Assembly (NCBI GenBank): GCA_963682175.1
Contig: OY821784.1
Coordinates: 30,671,621 to 30,735,620, forward strand
Length of the DNA stretch: 64,000 nucleotides
Origin: Triglochin maritima
Lineage: Eukaryota > Streptophyta > Magnoliopsida > Alismatales > Juncaginaceae
Reading direction: 5' to 3'
Position numbers and translations under genes: made by a program. The notes beneath the pieces were generated by a model, which searched no databases, was not told the DNA's origin, and saw only the letters and a program-made list of their open reading frames with translations. This document shows, in pieces, positions 8,451-20,607 of the stretch; position 1 is the stretch's first letter; each line of letters opens with the position of its first letter.

Positions 8451-11400
8451 TTAAAACTGAAGCTCACCAAACAACTCCGGGAACTCCTTCCGAACCTCCT
8501 CCTCGATCTCCCAAGTGGCCTCTCGCTCACTGTGGTGCTGCCACCTGACCTTCACCATCGGAATGGTCCTCCTCCTCAACTGATGCTCCATCCGATCCAC
8601 AATCTCAACCGGTCTCTCCTCAAGAGACAAATCCTGACGGATCTCTGGAACCTCCAATTGAATCACATGAGAAGGATCCGCAACGTACTTCCTCAACATC
8701 GACACGTGGAAGACGTTGTGAAGACCCGAAAACTACGGCGGCAACGCAACCCTGTAGGCGACCTCTCCCACCCGATCGAGAATCTCAAACGGCCCGACAT
8801 ACCTCGGACTGAGCTTCCCCTTCTTCCCGAATCTCATCACTCCTCGAGATGGTGAAATCCTCAGGAAGACATAGTCACCAGCCTCAAATCTCAGCTCACG
8901 CCTACGCCTATCTGCGTAGCTCTTCTGCCTGCTCTGCGTAGTCGCTAGTCTCTGTCTGATCACATCAACCTTCTCGGCATACATCTGCACAATCTCAGGA
9001 CCAACTAGCTGTCTCTCGCCTACATCACTCCAGCATACTGGTGATCTACACGGTCTCCCGTACAGGGCCTTGTACGGTGCCATCCCAATGCTCGAATGGT
9101 AGTTGTTGTTGTAGGCGAACTCGATCAATGGCAGATGCTCATCCCAATGACCTGCCCAATCCAGAGTACACGCTCGCAACATATCCTCTAGCGTCTGGAT
9201 GGTCCTCTCAGACTGACCGTCTGTCTGCGGATGGAATGTCGTACTGAACTTCAACCGAGTCCCCAAGGCCTGCTGCAAACTCCCCCAGAATCTGGAAGTG
9301 AACCTCGGATCTCAATCTGAAATAATACTCACAGGCACTCCATGAAGCCTGACAATCTCCTCAATATACAACTTAGCTAGACCCTCCAGAGGTAGAGTGG
9401 TCCGGATAGCTAAGAAATGTGCTGACTTGGTCAGTCGATCGACTATAACCCAAATCGCGTCATGGAATCCCCTCGTCTTCGGCAGCCCGGTGACAAAATC
9501 CATCGTCACGTGCTCCCACTTCTACTCTGGAAGCTCGATCCTCTGCATTGGCCCTGCAGGTCTCTGGTGCTCAATCTTCACCTGCTGACAAATCAGACAT
9601 CTGCCAACAAACTCTGCGATCTCCGTCTTCATCCTCTTCCACCAGAAATTCCTCTGAAGATCTCTATACATCTTCGTGTTGCCCGGGTGGATCGAATAAC
9701 GGGATCTATGTGCCTCCTCCAGAATGTCCTGCCTCAGGTCTCCTCCCTTCGGCACCTAGACACGGCCCCTGAACCTCAGTCCACCATCAACCCCAACACT
9801 GAAGTTTGATCCATCTCTGGCAGCTAACTGCAGCAACCCAGCCAACTCATCATCAGTACTCTGAGCCTGAACAATACTCGAGACCAACTGAGGCTCCACT
9901 CTCAGCCCAGCAATCACTGCACCTCGCGACTCATCGGTGAATGGTCTCCACTCGGTCAACGCCTCAAGCAGCTTCCACTCCTCGATACACAGACCTGCTG
10001 CGGTGACCTCCACCTTCCTGCTCGAAGCATCAGCAACCGTATTCGCCTTCCCCGGATGGTACGAGATGGTGAAATCATAATCCTTAATCAGCTCGAGCCA
10101 TCTGCGTTGCCTCATATTCAGTTCCTTCTGCGAAAACAGATACTTCAGGCTCTGATGGTCCGTGAATACCTCGAATCGCTCGCCATACAAATAATGTCTC
10201 CAAGTCTTCAGAGCGTGCACCACTGCCGCCAACTCCAAATCATGAGTGGGGTAGTTCCTCTCGTGCACCTTCAGCTGCCTCGAAGCGTATGCAACCACAT
10301 GCCCGTGCTGCATAAGTACACATCCCAGTACAACGCCAGACGCGTCACTGTAAATCACAAATCCACCACTGCCATTGGGAAGTGTCAGAACTGGAGCAGT
10401 CGTCAGCCGACTCTTCAGTTCCTGAAAACTGACCTTGCACTTCTGGGACCACACGAACTCAACGCCTTTCCGCGTCAGAGCCGTCAACGGCGAAGCCAAC
10501 CTCGAGAAATCCTGGATGAAACGGCGATAATAACCTGCCAGACCCACAAAGCTCCTGACCTTTGCCACACTAGTCGGGGCTCTCCACTGTGTAACGGCCT
10601 CGACCTTCGCTGGATCTACGGAAATCACGTCACCTGACACGATGTGTCCCAAGAAGGCGACACTGCTCAGCCAGAACTCGCACTTCGATAGCTTGGCATA
10701 CAACTGATGATCCCGCAAAATGCCAAGTACAACTCTCAAGTGCTCTCGATGCTGCTCCACATCTGGCGAGTAAACCAAAATATCGTCCACGAAGACGATC
10801 ACAAACCGGTCGAGGTACTGACTGAACGTCTTGTTCATCAAATCCATAAATGCTGCAGGCGCGTTTGTCAACCCAAACGGCATCACCAGAAACTCGTAAT
10901 GCCCGTACCTCGTCCTGAAAGTTGTCTTCTGCACATCTGCCTCTCTGATCCTCAGCTGATGATAACCGGATCGCAGATCAATCTTTGAGAACACCTGCGC
11001 TGACTGCAACTGGTCAAACAGGTCCTCGATCCTGGGCAAGGGATACCGATTCCTCACGGTAACCTTGTTCAGCATCCTGTAATCTATACACATCCGCAGT
11101 GATCCATCCTTCTTCTTCACGAAGAGTACCGGCGCTCCCCAAGGCGAGACACTGGGGCGGATAAACCCCGTATCCATCAGATCCTGCAACTGCCTCTTCA
11201 GCTCTGCCAGCTCCACAGGTGCCATCCGATACGGTGCCTTCGACTGCGGCGTAGTCCCAGCTACCAAGTCGATCCCAAACTCAATCTCTCTGTGAGGCGG
11301 CAACCCAGTGACATCATCTGCAAATACATCTGGGAACTCTCGAACAATCTCAATGTCCTCTAATCTCCTCGCCTCTGGATCTGGGACTACCAAAGTGGCC

Positions 11401-11906
11401 ACGAAAGCTCTGCAACCCTGCTGCAACAACTTCTGTGCCCTCACTGCTGATACGATCACTCGGCCTCCTCTATTTTTCGTCCCCCTGATCAGCACATCAG
11501 GTAGACCCTTCCTCGGGATCATAATCTTCTTCTCCCGGCACAAAACTCGCACATCGTACTGGGACAGCCAATCCATCCCCAGTATGACGTCGAAGTCCTC
11601 CATCGGCAACAAGATCAGGTCAGCCGGAAACTCCTGATCTCCCGAAACAATCGTGGCGCTGGGGAGGAAGCTCCCCACAATGCCCACCAGACCCAAGGGT
11701 GTGCTGACTTCCAACGTGGCAGTCAACATCGCAGGGGTACGACCCAACACGCTCGCAAATCGCACCGAGATAAACGAGTGTGTGGCCCCACAGTCAAACA
11801 GCACTCTCGCACTCAACCCAGCAACAAAAAGCGTACCTTCCACCACCGTGCTGGCATCTCTCGCCTCATCCGCCTGGATGGTAAAGACTCGACCGGTCGT
11901 CTGACC
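8451..11906 (-). pseudogene. Pol polyprotein of element T (PR-RT-RH-INT-chromodomain), broken
   Basis: Protease with the active-site region [12 protein letters not shown]; reverse transcriptase with [22 protein letters not shown] and FVDDILVY (the YVDD box as FVDD); RNase H starting VIYSDAS; integrase zinc region (HPGNTKM ... CLIC), core (MTMDFVTGLPKT ... TDGQSER) and a C-terminal tail (VKVRWQHHSEREATWE) resembling the chromodomain of chromoviruses. The longest open piece runs 11846 to 9756. In-frame stops near 9756, 9522, 9312 and 8733 split the integrase part. Several fit single G-to-A or C-to-T changes. It follows gag in the same frame after a stop at 11907. In life it would copy the element RNA and insert the DNA. 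Confidence 0.95.
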
Positions 11907-12898
11907 CTACTGTCGCTGCGACGCAAAAGGTCGGCGACCTCCGCCTCTGCCACCTGCTGGCTGTCCCGACTGCCTACTGGACCCACCTGGCCCACTCGGA
12001 CAATCTCTCACAAAATGGCCTGGCATGCCACACCCGTGGCACACTACGCGGCCCCAACACTCTCCAAAGTGAACTCGGCCACAACCTCTGCACGCCTCAG
12101 GCTGACGTGATCCACCTCCTCCGATCCGGGGCCTCTTGCCCGGGTTCCCTGCTAGTGGAGCACCCGGACGTCCACTGACCTTCCCCGGTGCTCTCCTGGC
12201 CTCAGCATAATTCTGCTGGTAATCCTGATCAATGAGCGTCGCAAATCTCACCGCATCAGCCAACGTCTGCGGCATATTGTAGGTCACCTGAGTACGGAGG
12301 TGCTTCCTCAGCCCCCTTATGAACTTCCTCGCCCTCTGCAGCGGCGTCACACAGATCTCCGGACAGTAACGCTCCAGCGCGTTGAACCTCCGGGTATACT
12401 CAGCCAGGGTCGCCTCTCCATGCTCGAGAGCCATAAACTCCTCTCTCCTCCCGTCTCTGACATGCTCGGGGAAATACTGCTCATTGAACTCCCGTAGGAA
12501 TTCCTCCCACTGACATCAGTCCTGCCCTCAAATACCACTGCAGATGTGGTCCTTCACCAGTTGGACGCGTCTCCGCCCAACACATAAGCTGCCAAGCCTG
12601 TCTGCCTCTCAAGCGGGCACTCAATCGCCTGCAGGATCTCCTGAATCTTCAGGACCCAATCCTCCGCAGCCTCAAACTCTCCTCTACCGTCAAAGGTAGG
12701 CGGGTGCTGTCTCATAAAGCGGTCCAGCATCGCTCCTGCCGCTGCTGGCTCTCCTCTGCCTGACTGGCGATCCAACATCGCTCCCAGTCGCCCCACTGTG
12801 TCATAGAGCATCCGCCGCTCCTCTGCCCAGTCCGTGCCCCCAGTCTCATCGCTGGTGCTACGGTCCTGTGGGGGAGGTCTCACGCATCTCGGAGGCAT
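11907..12898 (-). pseudogene. Gag of element T, broken
   Basis: Begins MPPRCVRPPPQDRSTSDE at 12898. Contains the retrotransposon gag core (FDGRGEFEAAEDWVLKI; LAEYTRRFNALERYC; RARKFIRGLRKHLR) and a zinc knuckle CHGCGMPGHFVRDC (C-x2-C-x4-H-x4-C) near the end. It is interrupted by a stop after GGDASNW (about 12554) and by an apparent one-base loss around 12500-12515, which shifts the frame before the frame is regained at about 12434. A stop at 11907 separates it from protease. The intact protein would form the virus-like particle. Confidence 0.92.
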
Positions 12899-13000
12899 CT
12901 ACACACAAAGAACAACACACATCAAAACCATGAATGCATGAACTAATGCAGACTCTAAAACTCTAAGGGTGGTTTCTTTGGATAATGACACTAGAACCGA

Positions 13001-13014
13001 CCGCTCTGATACCA
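13001..13014 (-). promoter_or_regulatory. Primer-binding site of element T, tRNA-iMet type
   Basis: Minus-strand TGGTATCAGAGCGG, complementary to the 3' end of initiator tRNA-Met, starts 3 bases inside the 5' LTR. Confidence 0.93.
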
Positions 13015-13017
13015 AGT

Positions 13018-15296
13018 TGTAACATCCTCAAAGCAGCGGAAAATTTAAAATTTTAAACACTCAATCAACAGAGGATATTACGCAATAAAAGAAAACACAG
13101 GTGCACCGACATATATCATATATATATATATGTGAACATCAGAGTATACAAAAGTTGTGATTACATCAAAAGCATATACAAAGGAAATAGTAATCACACG
13201 ACCTCAACTGAGAGAAAACTGGATCCGGTAGCGGTGCTCCTCTCCTCGGTCACCACCCCCTAATGCCGATCACGGCCTGAAAGTAAACATGCAACAATGC
13301 CTGAGTTTCCAGAAGGAAACCTCGTATGCCAAGACTCTAAATGCATAAATAAAATCATCCTATCATGCAGTTCTACTCAACAAGAAAAGCATCACAACAA
13401 GCTGGGCTCCAGGGCTCTCTCACCCAACCACAGCACGCACCACAGGTACGGGGCTCCAGGTCTAATCTCAACCAACCGCCGCACCCACCATAGTCACGGG
13501 GCTCCAGGTCTAATCTCAACCAACCGCCACGACTCACACTCGTCGCCTAGCTGGGCTCCAGGTCTAATTTCAACCAACCACAGCTACCACGACACGACCA
13601 AGGGCTCCAGGTCTAATTTCAACCAACCCAAACGTATAAGGGCTCCAGGTCTAATTTCAACCAACCCCTACACGCGGTCCTTGCTCAGGCTCCAGGTCTA
13701 ATTTCAACCAACCCGAACGCACTACGGAGCTCCAGGTCTAATTTCAACCAACTCCGTACATACTAGCTGGGCTCCAGGTCTATTTTCAACCAACCGCAGC
13801 TCTCACACAGTTACGGGGCTCCAGGTCTAATTTCAACCAACCACTGCAACCCTCATGCACCTAGCACACTTGCCGGAAGAACATCGGCACCACGACTCGT
13901 CCCACACGGGCAACCACGACCATAGCACCTCCATAGTGCAAAACAGGACACAAACGGTCGACCGAACCAAAAGTTCCGATCGACCGAATCAAGCAAAAAC
14001 AGGGCAATCCACTTCGACCGGCAATCCATCGGTCGACCGACTCCCAACACCACACTCGTTCGGTCGAACCCAAATCAAGGGACGGTCAACCGTTTAGATG
14101 GTCAACTCCCGGTTCAACGAACAAAACGACCAATCGGTCGACCGACAAAGGGGTCCCGGTCGACCGAAAGTCACCAGGGAACAAATCCCGCAACACCACA
14201 ACGAATTCGGTCGAACGCCGAGCACATCTCGGTCGACCGAATCAGTCCAGGGAATAATCCCTCACACGCACCATGAATTCGGTCGAACGCCGAGCTCACC
14301 TCGGTCGACCGAATTCCACCAGAGCTTTCCCCACGCTCAGCGCACAAGTCCGGTCGACCGAACCCTCATTCGGTCGAACCGACCACAAGTCCACTTAACT
14401 CACGGTCGGACGGGATCAAAGAGCGGTCGACCATTATATATAGTCTACGCCCCCCAACCGACTTAAGATAGTGCACACGGTCGACCGGCAAAGGGGACCC
14501 GGTCGACCGAAACTCTCCAGACTTGCCTCCTATGCACGATCGATCGACCGCCCCACAGGCATCGTTCGACCGATTTGAGGTAGAGCCCGAATTCTCTTCA
14601 CGAACGGTCGACCGTTTGCACAAACCGGTCGACCGATCAGGCAGTGAAATCTGCTGCAAGTTTACTCGCGACGAGCCGAACGGCCTACCGTTGACTTCCC
14701 AATACTCACGGTAATTAAGTGAGCGAGCTTGACATACCTAAAGGTCTGAAGAGACCTTAGAAGAACCACGACGACGCCTCCACGAGCACGTCTCCCCAAA
14801 TCACGAACCGTCGACGCCTCTCGCGTCCAAACGACGATCAACCACCTCCCCGACACACTCGAGCACTCCAACTCCTCCACCAATCCTACCACCACGATCA
14901 CAGGACACGTGAGGTCGAGAGAGAGAAAAGGAAACGTGAGGGATGGGTTAGCAAAACCACAACTCACCTCCGGCCACCACAACGACTCCGAAGAACTCCT
15001 CCACCACACGCCGGAGATCACCACCCCTTCCTCGCCGGAGAGCACTGAGAGAGGGAGAGAACGTGAGTGAGAGAGAGAGACACGAGAAAGAGAGAGTGAG
15101 AGAGACTCACCACAAATATCTCCTCCTCCTCTAATCTCAACCGTCCATCCATCCATCCATCAATCTCCACCCCTCATCCAATCCACACCATCCTAGCCCT
15201 TCATCCATCTCCTCTCAATCTCAGCCATCCATCTTTAATCACCACTTAATCAACCACAAAGCACAATTAGGATTAGGATTAGGCTAGAATCCTACA
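13018..15296 (-). repeat. 5' LTR of element T
   Basis: 2279 bp, differing from the 3' LTR by scattered substitutions and a few small indels, which implies a fairly recent insertion. It contains a minisatellite (13404-13843), a CGGTCGACCG array (13955-14643), and TATATATAA on the minus strand at 14434-14442 inside the array. Confidence 0.95.
13955..14643. repeat. CGGTCGACCG palindrome array in 5' LTR of T
   Basis: About a dozen exact copies and about ten near copies of CGGTCGACCG. One lies immediately beside the TATA-like box at 14434-14442. Half-motifs of the form TTCGGTCGAACGCC recur between full copies. Confidence 0.9.
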
Positions 15297-15301
15297 CAAC
15301 A

Positions 15302-16080
15302 TAAATACAAAAATTCTCATTTAATACAACAACATTCAATTATTCACTAAATCTATGTCAATGATTGGTTACCAAGAATCAACGTGGAAGTAATAGTGAA
15401 CTTATAACACGACAACAACATACAATCAATTTATATCATAAATTCTGGGTAAAGATTACCCATATTGTGCAAGTTCTTAAATCCCATAAACAACAAATAA
15501 AAGTTTTCAACCAAATCAGTAATTAATCAACATGTCGATTCACTGTAAAAGTTACATGTCAACCCATGCATGTATTATTCTGGCATTTGAACATCATTTA
15601 TTCACTGGCCTAACAAATGGAAGCTCCAATGGAGGATTCTACTAAACTAGGTTACGGTGGATGGGAGCGAGCGAAGAATGCACCAGCATGGGCATCTGAG
15701 GAGTTAGGTGACTTCACTGGCATTGTCGTTCACTGGAGACAGCATTGTCCAGTGTTTGACATATAAAGAGACTATGGCGGTGAGGGATGGGAGTTTGGGT
15801 AGGAAGAAGTGAATAAAGTCGAGATTTTATCTAGGTGGCAAAGTAACGAAATTTGCAACATAAGTAAGGGGTATTAATGTCCAAAAGTTGATGGTAGGAC
15901 TTGTAATTTGTCATTCAAACCAAGCCCAAACATTAAAGACATTTTTCCGGTGCAGGGTTAAATTCAAAAAATTGATGGCATTTTTACGAAAAATGCAACT
16001 TAGTTTGGGTGCTCGTTTTTTGATAAACCGGTTTCTGCACGAAACTCAGTTCGTTTTTGGGCCATCCAAACGGACCCTTA
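15302..16080. other. Presumed right end of split PIF/Harbinger element
   Basis: Follows the right CAACA duplication of T, so it was once contiguous with 5653-6144. No clear reading frame. It ends GGCCATCCAAACGGACCC followed by TTA. Read inward this is GGGTCCGTTTGG, which resembles PIF/Harbinger terminal repeats, and TTA fits their 3-bp target duplication. The left end is not recognisable, so this is an inference. Confidence 0.4.
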
Positions 16081-16205
16081 ATTATTCTCTACTAATAACT
16101 GTGTGATGGCCAATATAAACGTACAAATGATTAATGCAATATGCAATTAAGTTGTTTTCCAGATAGCAACCGTAGAACTCCAATAGAAAAACAATATTAA
16201 AATCT

Positions 16206-16562
16206 AGGGTTTTTTCTTGGGTGCACCTCGTCAGTCTCATAATTTGCGATATGCACCCGAGATTTTACTATTATCTGAGGTGTACCTGTAAGTCAAACAT
16301 ATTTGCTCATATGCACCTCTTCCGTTAGTGGACTCACTCCATCACTGTTTCCGTCCAATACCATTAGAAATTTTAAAAATTAAACCTCATAAAATTACAA
16401 AACGGTCCACTGAAGGACTGATAGTCAACCGAATTAGGATATTCGGATGACTGAAAGCCAAACGACCATCCGTCAGAGAGCCAAATCTTCAATATCGTTT
16501 CAATATCGTCAATGCATATCGTCAATTATGACACCTGTGAGGTGCACCCAAGCAAAAAACCT
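16206..16562. mobile_element. MITE with terminal inverted repeats and 8-bp TSD
   Basis: A 357-bp element starting AGGGTTTTTTCTTGGGTGCA and ending with its inverted counterpart (TGCACCCAAGCAAAAAACCT). It is flanked by direct TAAAATCT (16198-16205 and 16563-16570). No coding capacity. The 8-9 bp duplication suggests mobilisation by a hAT or Mutator-type transposase. Confidence 0.85.
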
Positions 16563-17044
16563 TAAAATCTATGAAATCTTTTTATTAAAGTTTTAAACTA
16601 TTCAAATAAGAGAGAGTCAAATATAATATATAATATGTAACTTTGTGAATTACCAAAACAAACTTTGTTGAAAAGCAATTTTTTCGCAAAGTTTCCAACA
16701 TAAACTTGGATTGTAAGTCTTAACTTCAAAGTAAGCTAATAATTCGAGCACCTGTAAGTCAAATATGAGCAAATATGTTTGACTTACAGGTGCACCTCCG
16801 ACAATAGTAAAAATTCATGTGCATATCGCCAATTATGACACCTGCGAGGTGCACCCAAGCAAAAAACCTTAAAAAAATTTGATTAATGTTTTAAACTATT
16901 CAAATAAGAGAAAGTCAAATATATTATATAATATGTAACTTTGTGAATTACCAAAATAAAATTTGTTGAAAAGCATTTTTTCGCAAAGTTTCCAATATAA
17001 ATTTGGACCGTAAGTCTGTATTTTCAAAGTAAGATAATAATTCA
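16514..17044. repeat. Direct duplication of about 225-230 bp including a MITE end
   Basis: Unit 1 (16514-16745) and unit 2 (16821-17044) run in parallel: GCATATCG, the MITE end, then TTTTAAACTATTCAAATAAG, GTAACTTTGTGAATTACC and TTTCGCAAAGTTTCCAA. Between them (16748-16795) is a perfect hairpin, CACCTGTAAGTCAAA with TTTGACTTACAGGTG, made from internal MITE sequence. Confidence 0.85.
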
Positions 17045-17369
17045 ATTTACGAAAATCATGCAACTGAAAATTTGTAGGAGACTCAAGAATAACATATCAT
17101 TTGGGATGCTCGAAAGGTGATCAGAGTGATAGAGGGTAAGTTACCAGTAGATGCTCGCAGACATATCACTTGATGACAAGTTTGATGATACAAATGCTCA
17201 TCTAGGACAGAGAGGTAGGAATGCAGCTATTGGACAAAATATTTAAAACATGATATGACAAATATTTCCATACAGAGGTTTCCAGGTAAAAGATGTCAAA
17301 AAACATGATTTTGGAAATTGGAATGTGTTAGAAATTGGTTTGATTTTGTTAAGGAAAAAACAAGACGAA

Positions 17370-17570
17370 ACGGTCTACCGGTGGAGGACATCGTTCGACC
17401 GAAAATAACAGGCACATTTTGGAGTCAAGAACGGTCGACCGATGGTGATTCCAGTCGACCAAAAAGTGGTTGGAGAGCTGGTTGCAACCGTGGAGCGGTC
17501 GACCGGGCAATGGAGTCAATCGATCAAAATTAACAGGAAGCATTCCTGGTAACTGCTTCGGTCGACCGTC
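17370..17570. repeat. GGTCGACCG motifs in copia LTR-like region
   Basis: Several copies of the palindrome also found in T and C: exact or near matches at about 17370, 17395, 17430, 17450, 17493 and 17558 (GGTCGACCG with variants such as GTTCGACCG and GGTCTACCG). The host element is a different superfamily. Confidence 0.75.
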
Positions 17571-17830
17571 GAAGAATTCCAGTCAACTGTTGCCCACGTC
17601 TTCTGCACGTTTTTGTATGATTTTTTAGTCGTCTATGTAAGGGTTCCTTTGCCCTAATTTGTTAAGAACGTACAATTCTTATTTTCTTCATTGAATATTG
17701 AGAGATTAGGGCTACAGAGAGATCTAGAGTACTTTGGAGGACATATTGCCTCCATAAACTTGTAATCTCGATTGCTTCTCTTGTTGGAGAAGCAGAAGAA
17801 TGAAAGGAAACCCGCAGGGTCCTTGCGTTG

Positions 17831-18600
17831 ATGTCGCAAACGGACGGTCTCTTGAACACTTTGGGTGGTGAGGAGAAGACGTCGTTGAAGATGACCGACG
17901 AGAAGTGGGAGATGTTGAATCTTCAGAAGATAGGGATCATCAAATTGTGCCTTTGCGATGATATTCTTTTCGAGGAATCGGAGGCGACAAAAGCTGAATA
18001 TTGGAAGCTTCTGGAGGAGAGGTTTATGAAAGAAAAGCCCCGACAACAAATTGAATTTGAAACGTCAGTTATACACGCTTCGGATGAAGGAAAACACATT
18101 GTTTGTTGATCATCTATCAATGTTCAACAAGCTTGTCGCAGATCTAATGCAGTTGGGTGTCAAATTGGAAGATGATGATAAAACAATGCTTTTGTTAACG
18201 TCACTGTCAGACTCGTTTGAGAATTTGGTGAATACTGTCATATATGGGAAGAATTCGTTGGTGTTAGAAGAAGTCAAGGGCACACCAATCTCTTTTGACG
18301 CGAGGAAGAATTCGGGTAGTAGCCCTTCCAATAAGGGTGAAGGATTGATTGTTTCACCGAGTGGTAGAAGCAGGACTGTCAGCAAAGGAAGTGGAAACAA
18401 CAGGGGTCGGTCGAAATCAAAGGGGAGATCCTTTGAATGTTTCTTCTACAAGAAGACGGGGTCACATGAAGCATGACTATAGAGCCTTCAAGGAGGCACA
18501 TCAGAAGGGTAAAGTCTCTGGGCACGATTCCGCCAGTGTGGTGGAGGAACGGGACGAGGTAGACGTTCCGACAGTTTGCGATGCAGGTATCGACAAATCA
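17831..18600 (+). pseudogene. Copia gag (UBN2-type), frameshifted
   Basis: First segment MSQTDGLLNTLGGEEKTS ... TDEKWEMLNLQKIGIIKLCL ... YWKLLEERFM matches the usual gag start of Ty1/copia elements. A frameshift near 18045 is followed by LYTLRMKENTLFVDHLSMFN and the conserved pattern TMLLLTSLSDSFENLVNT. A second shift near 18450-18470 falls within the zinc-knuckle region (CFFYKKTGSHE versus GHMKHDY), so the knuckle is not complete in one frame. Gag would form the particle; this copy cannot. Confidence 0.85.
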
Positions 18601-18609
18601 TCGACATGA

Positions 18610-19185
18610 TAGATTTTGGATACAGGACCATCATACCACATGTGCTCGGTTAGAGAGTGGTTTACATCCTATGAAACACTCCAAGGAGGAATCGTTGTTA
18701 TGAGCAACAATGCACTACCATCGGAATCGGTTGCATAATGTTTAAGATGTTCGATGGATGCTTTTGAACGTTGACGGGAGTGCATCATGTTACAAAGTTG
18801 AAGAAGGACCTGATATCTCTAGGAGAGTTGGATACTCTCGGGTGGAGATGGTCCGGTGACACGGAAAGGTCAAGGTCACTCATGGATCGATGACAGTGAT
18901 AAAAGGAACCAATGTGGGAAATTTGTATTGGATGCAGGGAAATGCAGTAGCAATAAAGTGTGCAGCAAATGTTGCACAAGACGACGAAGACAACACCATC
19001 CTTTGGCATATGAGTCGTGGTCATATGTCGGAAAAGGCTTTGTGTGAGCTACACAAACAATGGCTGCTGAAGGGTGTAAAGAGTTGGAAATTGGATTTTT
19101 GCAAATATTGTGTATTCGGGAAACAACACAGGATTCAATTCAAGACGGCTATCCACAAGATGAAAAGCATATTGGAGTATGTGCA
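18610..19185 (+). pseudogene. Copia protease and GAG-pre-integrase fragment
   Basis: Protease active site ILDTGPSYHMCS near 18613-18650 keeps the DTG triad. Stops and shifts follow. From about 18890 a readable segment shows GNLYWMQGNAV, then LWHMSRGHMSEKAL and CKYCVFGKQHRIQFK, the GAG-pre-integrase zinc region, ending EYVHD at the family A insertion. The next integrase residues resume at 20744. Confidence 0.85.
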
Positions 19186-19556
19186 TGATTGACATCATTT
19201 CATGCATACATTTTTGTCTTATATCTATTATCTTTCACCTAAACAATGCTACGTAACGAGTTTTATGTGTAAGTTTCAGGAATAGGCAAGTTTGAGGAGA
19301 AGATGCATAAAAGGTCTCAAAAGCATGGAAAAAGACTAAGTTGCAAGACTTATGGACTGAGATGAAAGAGAGAAGGACCCGGATGTAAAACAAAAAGGAT
19401 CAATGAGAAAATCAAGAAGCTCCACACCTTAATGAGGAGTATTTTGGAAATTAAATCTGGGTCCAACCATCAACAACCCAATTGGGCACACCAAACACCA
19501 AGACATCAAGCTAGAATCAAGCCAAGCAAATCCAGACCGGATCAGACAAATCCAAG

Positions 19557-19701
19557 CCGCTAATTAGCGGTCTGGATTGCTTCAACACGCACATGATTTG
19601 GTCGGGTGGTGTATTATGTTGTGTTTAGTCCATATTTAGTATGCCTTTTAGTCCCATACCGGGGGATTGTCCCGGATTAGCTTTTTCCATGCGTATAAAT
19701 A
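19557..19701 (+). promoter_or_regulatory. LTR core promoter with palindrome (A2)
   Basis: Palindrome CCGCTAATTAGCGG (19557-19570), then TATA box TATAAATA (19694-19701) about 124 bp downstream. Compared with A1's CCGCCAATTGGCGG, both changed positions are paired, so the palindrome stays perfect. Confidence 0.6.
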
Positions 19702-20589
19702 GAACTTTTCACCTTCCTTTGTATATACCCATTTCTTGGTGGCATTCTCTCTACTTAGAGTAAGTCTTGAAGCAAAACTTAAGTGGAGAAGAATGTTACT
19801 TGCAATGTGAGTCATGTTAATAAAATATTTTTTCTTAGTTCCTTTTAATATTGTCTTGTCTTTTAATTCTTGCATGCTTCTTTAGTAATTTCATTTCATT
19901 TAGCTTCTTTAATATTTCTTGTTTGCTTAGTTTAATTGCCTTTAGAATGTTTCGTTTTGTTAATGTAGTTTGTAGTGTAATGATTAGTGAGTAGTTTCAT
20001 CCTCCTTTGGGGGCGGAGTAGATGTTTATACATGTTATGTAGATGGAATGAATGCTAAACATTGTTGTATGTGAGAAATGTTAGTATGCTTGTTTGAATT
20101 AATGAGAACTCTTAACTAGATGATTTCTACCATAATGTTTAGGTACATTCCATGCTTGTTTATGTTCTTAATAACAAACTTTCCATGCTCATATTAATCA
20201 CCTAGGTTAGTGCTTTGAATGATAGGTCTTGCCATTAGGTACTTCTTATGCATTAACAAACACTAACTACACTTGAGCTTATTGTATGCATTCAACACAC
20301 TTATTTCATGTGTACACACACTCCACCCCTTAGGGGTTGTTTCCATTTCTGAATTTCATCTTTCCTATTAGTAGTTGCTTAGCTTAGTTTAGTTTGTTTC
20401 GTGCTTTAATTTCCTTCTTTGTTGTTTACTAGTTTAGTGTAGTTTAGTTAATCAACTTCTATCCCTTTGTTTCCCACTCGCCTTCGAACTAACCAAAGTC
20501 GACACACCACCCTGTGGATCGACCCGTATTTGTCACCGCTTCAACGCGCGTGCACTTGCGGTTTATTATAAAACTCTCAATCAAGTTTT

Positions 20590-20607
20590 TGGCGCCGTTG
20601 CCGGGGA
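20590..20607 (+). promoter_or_regulatory. Primer-binding site, tRNA-Asp type (A2)
   Basis: TGGCGCCGTTGCCGGGGA, identical to the site in A1, 6 bases after the LTR end. Confidence 0.93.

Larger units (their letters stand above)
6145..15296 (-). mobile_element. Full-length Tekay-like chromovirus (Ty3/gypsy), element T
   Basis: A 9152-bp element with two nearly identical LTRs (6145-8417, 2273 bp; 13018-15296, 2279 bp), both starting TGTAACATCC and ending ATCCTACA, flanked by the 5-bp duplication CAACA. It lies on the minus strand: 5' LTR at right, initiator-tRNA-Met primer site, gag, pol (protease, reverse transcriptase, RNase H, integrase, chromodomain-like tail), polypurine tract, 3' LTR at left. 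The domain order, large LTRs and chromodomain-like tail fit the Tekay/Del chromovirus lineage. All coding parts are broken by stops and at least one frameshift, so it is not autonomous. It split an older Harbinger-like element. Confidence 0.95.

Noticed and set aside
10056..10637. 193-codon plus-strand frame
   Set aside because: Antisense shadow of the reverse transcriptase/RNase H of element T.
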